From: Alphaproteobacteria bacterium UBA6347
GTDB lineage: Bacteria > Pseudomonadota > Alphaproteobacteria > CAAGCB01 > CAG-977
DNA length: 6,121 bases
NCBI GenBank assembly: GCA_002440235.1
Contig: DJRZ01000038.1
Span: 8,758-14,878 of the forward strand
Reading direction: 5' to 3'
The notes below the pieces were generated by a model. That model was given only the letters and a program-made list of their open reading frames with translations. It did no database searches and was not told the origin of the DNA. A program made the position numbers and the translations under genes. Positions 5,648-6,121 of this stretch are shown here, one piece after another (within the stretch, counting starts at the first letter, position 1; the number at the start of each line of letters is the position of its first letter).

Positions 5648-6121
5648 AAGTCACATATCAAGGGGTTATCGGCTGTTTTTCGTCCATGACGTGCGAACGC
5701 TGTTTTCCGAACGCCGTTCACCGCGGCAGTCTGTCGTTCGGCGACGCCATGCGCGAGGTCGTGACGGGCGAGGCGGACGTCGCCGTCATTCCCGTCGAAA
5801 ATTCGACGGCGGGACGCGTTGCCGAAGTGTACGGGATTCTGCCGGAATCTTCGCTGTACATCGTCGGGGAATACTTTTTGCCGATTCACCACTGCCTGAT
5901 GATGCCGACCAAAATCGTGCGCGGACTGCCGCCGCAGAATTTGACGGAGGAGCAACTGCTGGAATGGAAAAACGCCGAACCGTCCAAAGCCGAAATCGAC
6001 CGCGCGCTGACCCAAATTACCGAAGTCCGATCCCACCCGCAGGGACTGGCTCAATGCCGCGAGTTTTTGCGGAAAAACCTGCCGAACGCCCGTTTGCGCG
6101 AAGCGTGGGACACGGCGGGAG
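5644..6121 (+). CDS. pheA: Prephenate dehydratase, N-terminal part
   Basis: This enzyme converts prephenate to phenylpyruvate in phenylalanine synthesis. The window holds the first 159 residues and no stop. Visible family features are TYQGVIGCFSSM (4-15, the usual YQGxxGAYSH start), SFGDAMREVVTGEADVAVIP (31-50), VENSTAGRV (51-59), LPESSLYIVGE (66-76), HHC (82-84) and EVRSHPQGLAQCREFL (127-142). DTAG (156-159) begins the next conserved block. The catalytic Thr-Arg-Phe motif and any ACT regulatory domain would lie beyond the edge. There is no N-terminal chorismate mutase domain, so this is a monofunctional P-protein. Relative to E. coli and alphaproteobacterial PheA, about 30 extra residues sit between HHC and the SHPQ motif (about 88-122, charged, with NLTEEQLLEW). 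It overlaps tyrA by 4 bp (ATGA) and shares its promoter. Supply from a separate chorismate mutase elsewhere is implied. Confidence 0.93.
   Translation, partial: MKVTYQGVIGCFSSMTCERCFPNAVHRGSLSFGDAMREVVTGEADVAVIPVENSTAGRVAEVYGILPESSLYIVGEYFLPIHHCLMMPTKIVRGLPPQNLTEEQLLEWKNAEPSKAEIDRALTQITEVRSHPQGLAQCREFLRKNLPNARLREAWDTAG

Overview
The window is a gene-dense, GC-rich stretch of bacterial chromosome, most likely from an alphaproteobacterium. The strongest taxonomic cue is the prephenate dehydrogenase, whose HLPHLIAYTIVGTAADLE and FRDFTRIA/SDPxMWRD signatures are those I associate with alphaproteobacterial TyrA/TyrC. The prephenate dehydratase (PVENSTAGRV, LPES, HPQGLAQCR) and the TPR style (GNNLASAL / NGLARTM units) agree with this. 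The placement rests on protein sequence recognition only. There are no tRNA or rRNA genes, CRISPR arrays, insertion sequences or phage genes, and no gene-free stretch longer than about 80 bases.

Layout, left to right. (1) Positions 1-620, plus strand: the 3' part of an alpha/beta hydrolase gene. It is cut by the window edge and broken by two closely spaced frameshifts just before its catalytic Asp and His segments. (2) Positions 623-652: a perfect 13-bp hairpin with a 4-base loop, which serves as a shared terminator between two converging genes. (3) Positions 666-1859, minus strand: an RlmI-family 23S rRNA cytosine-C5 methyltransferase. (4) Positions 1921-3942, plus strand, divergent from it: a 673-residue soluble protein with a degenerate cyclic-nucleotide-binding-like domain, an acidic linker carrying a duplicated GFxFGFDD motif, an unrecognised alpha/beta domain and C-terminal TPR-like repeats. 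(5) Positions 3925-4638, minus strand: a small A24-family prepilin peptidase, overlapping the TPR gene tail to tail by 18 bp. (6) A 79-bp AT-rich divergent control region. (7) Positions 4718-5647 and 5644-6121 (cut by the window edge), plus strand: tyrA and pheA, overlapping by ATGA and forming an aromatic amino acid operon.

How the genes work together: only tyrA-pheA is a clear functional unit. TyrA takes prephenate toward tyrosine and PheA takes it toward phenylalanine, so one transcript controls both branches after chorismate mutase. The other genes (hydrolase, rRNA methyltransferase, CNB/TPR protein, prepilin peptidase) are each transcribed toward or away from their neighbours and share no evident pathway. 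The least understood gene is the CNB/TPR protein. I see no convincing defence or mobile system here.
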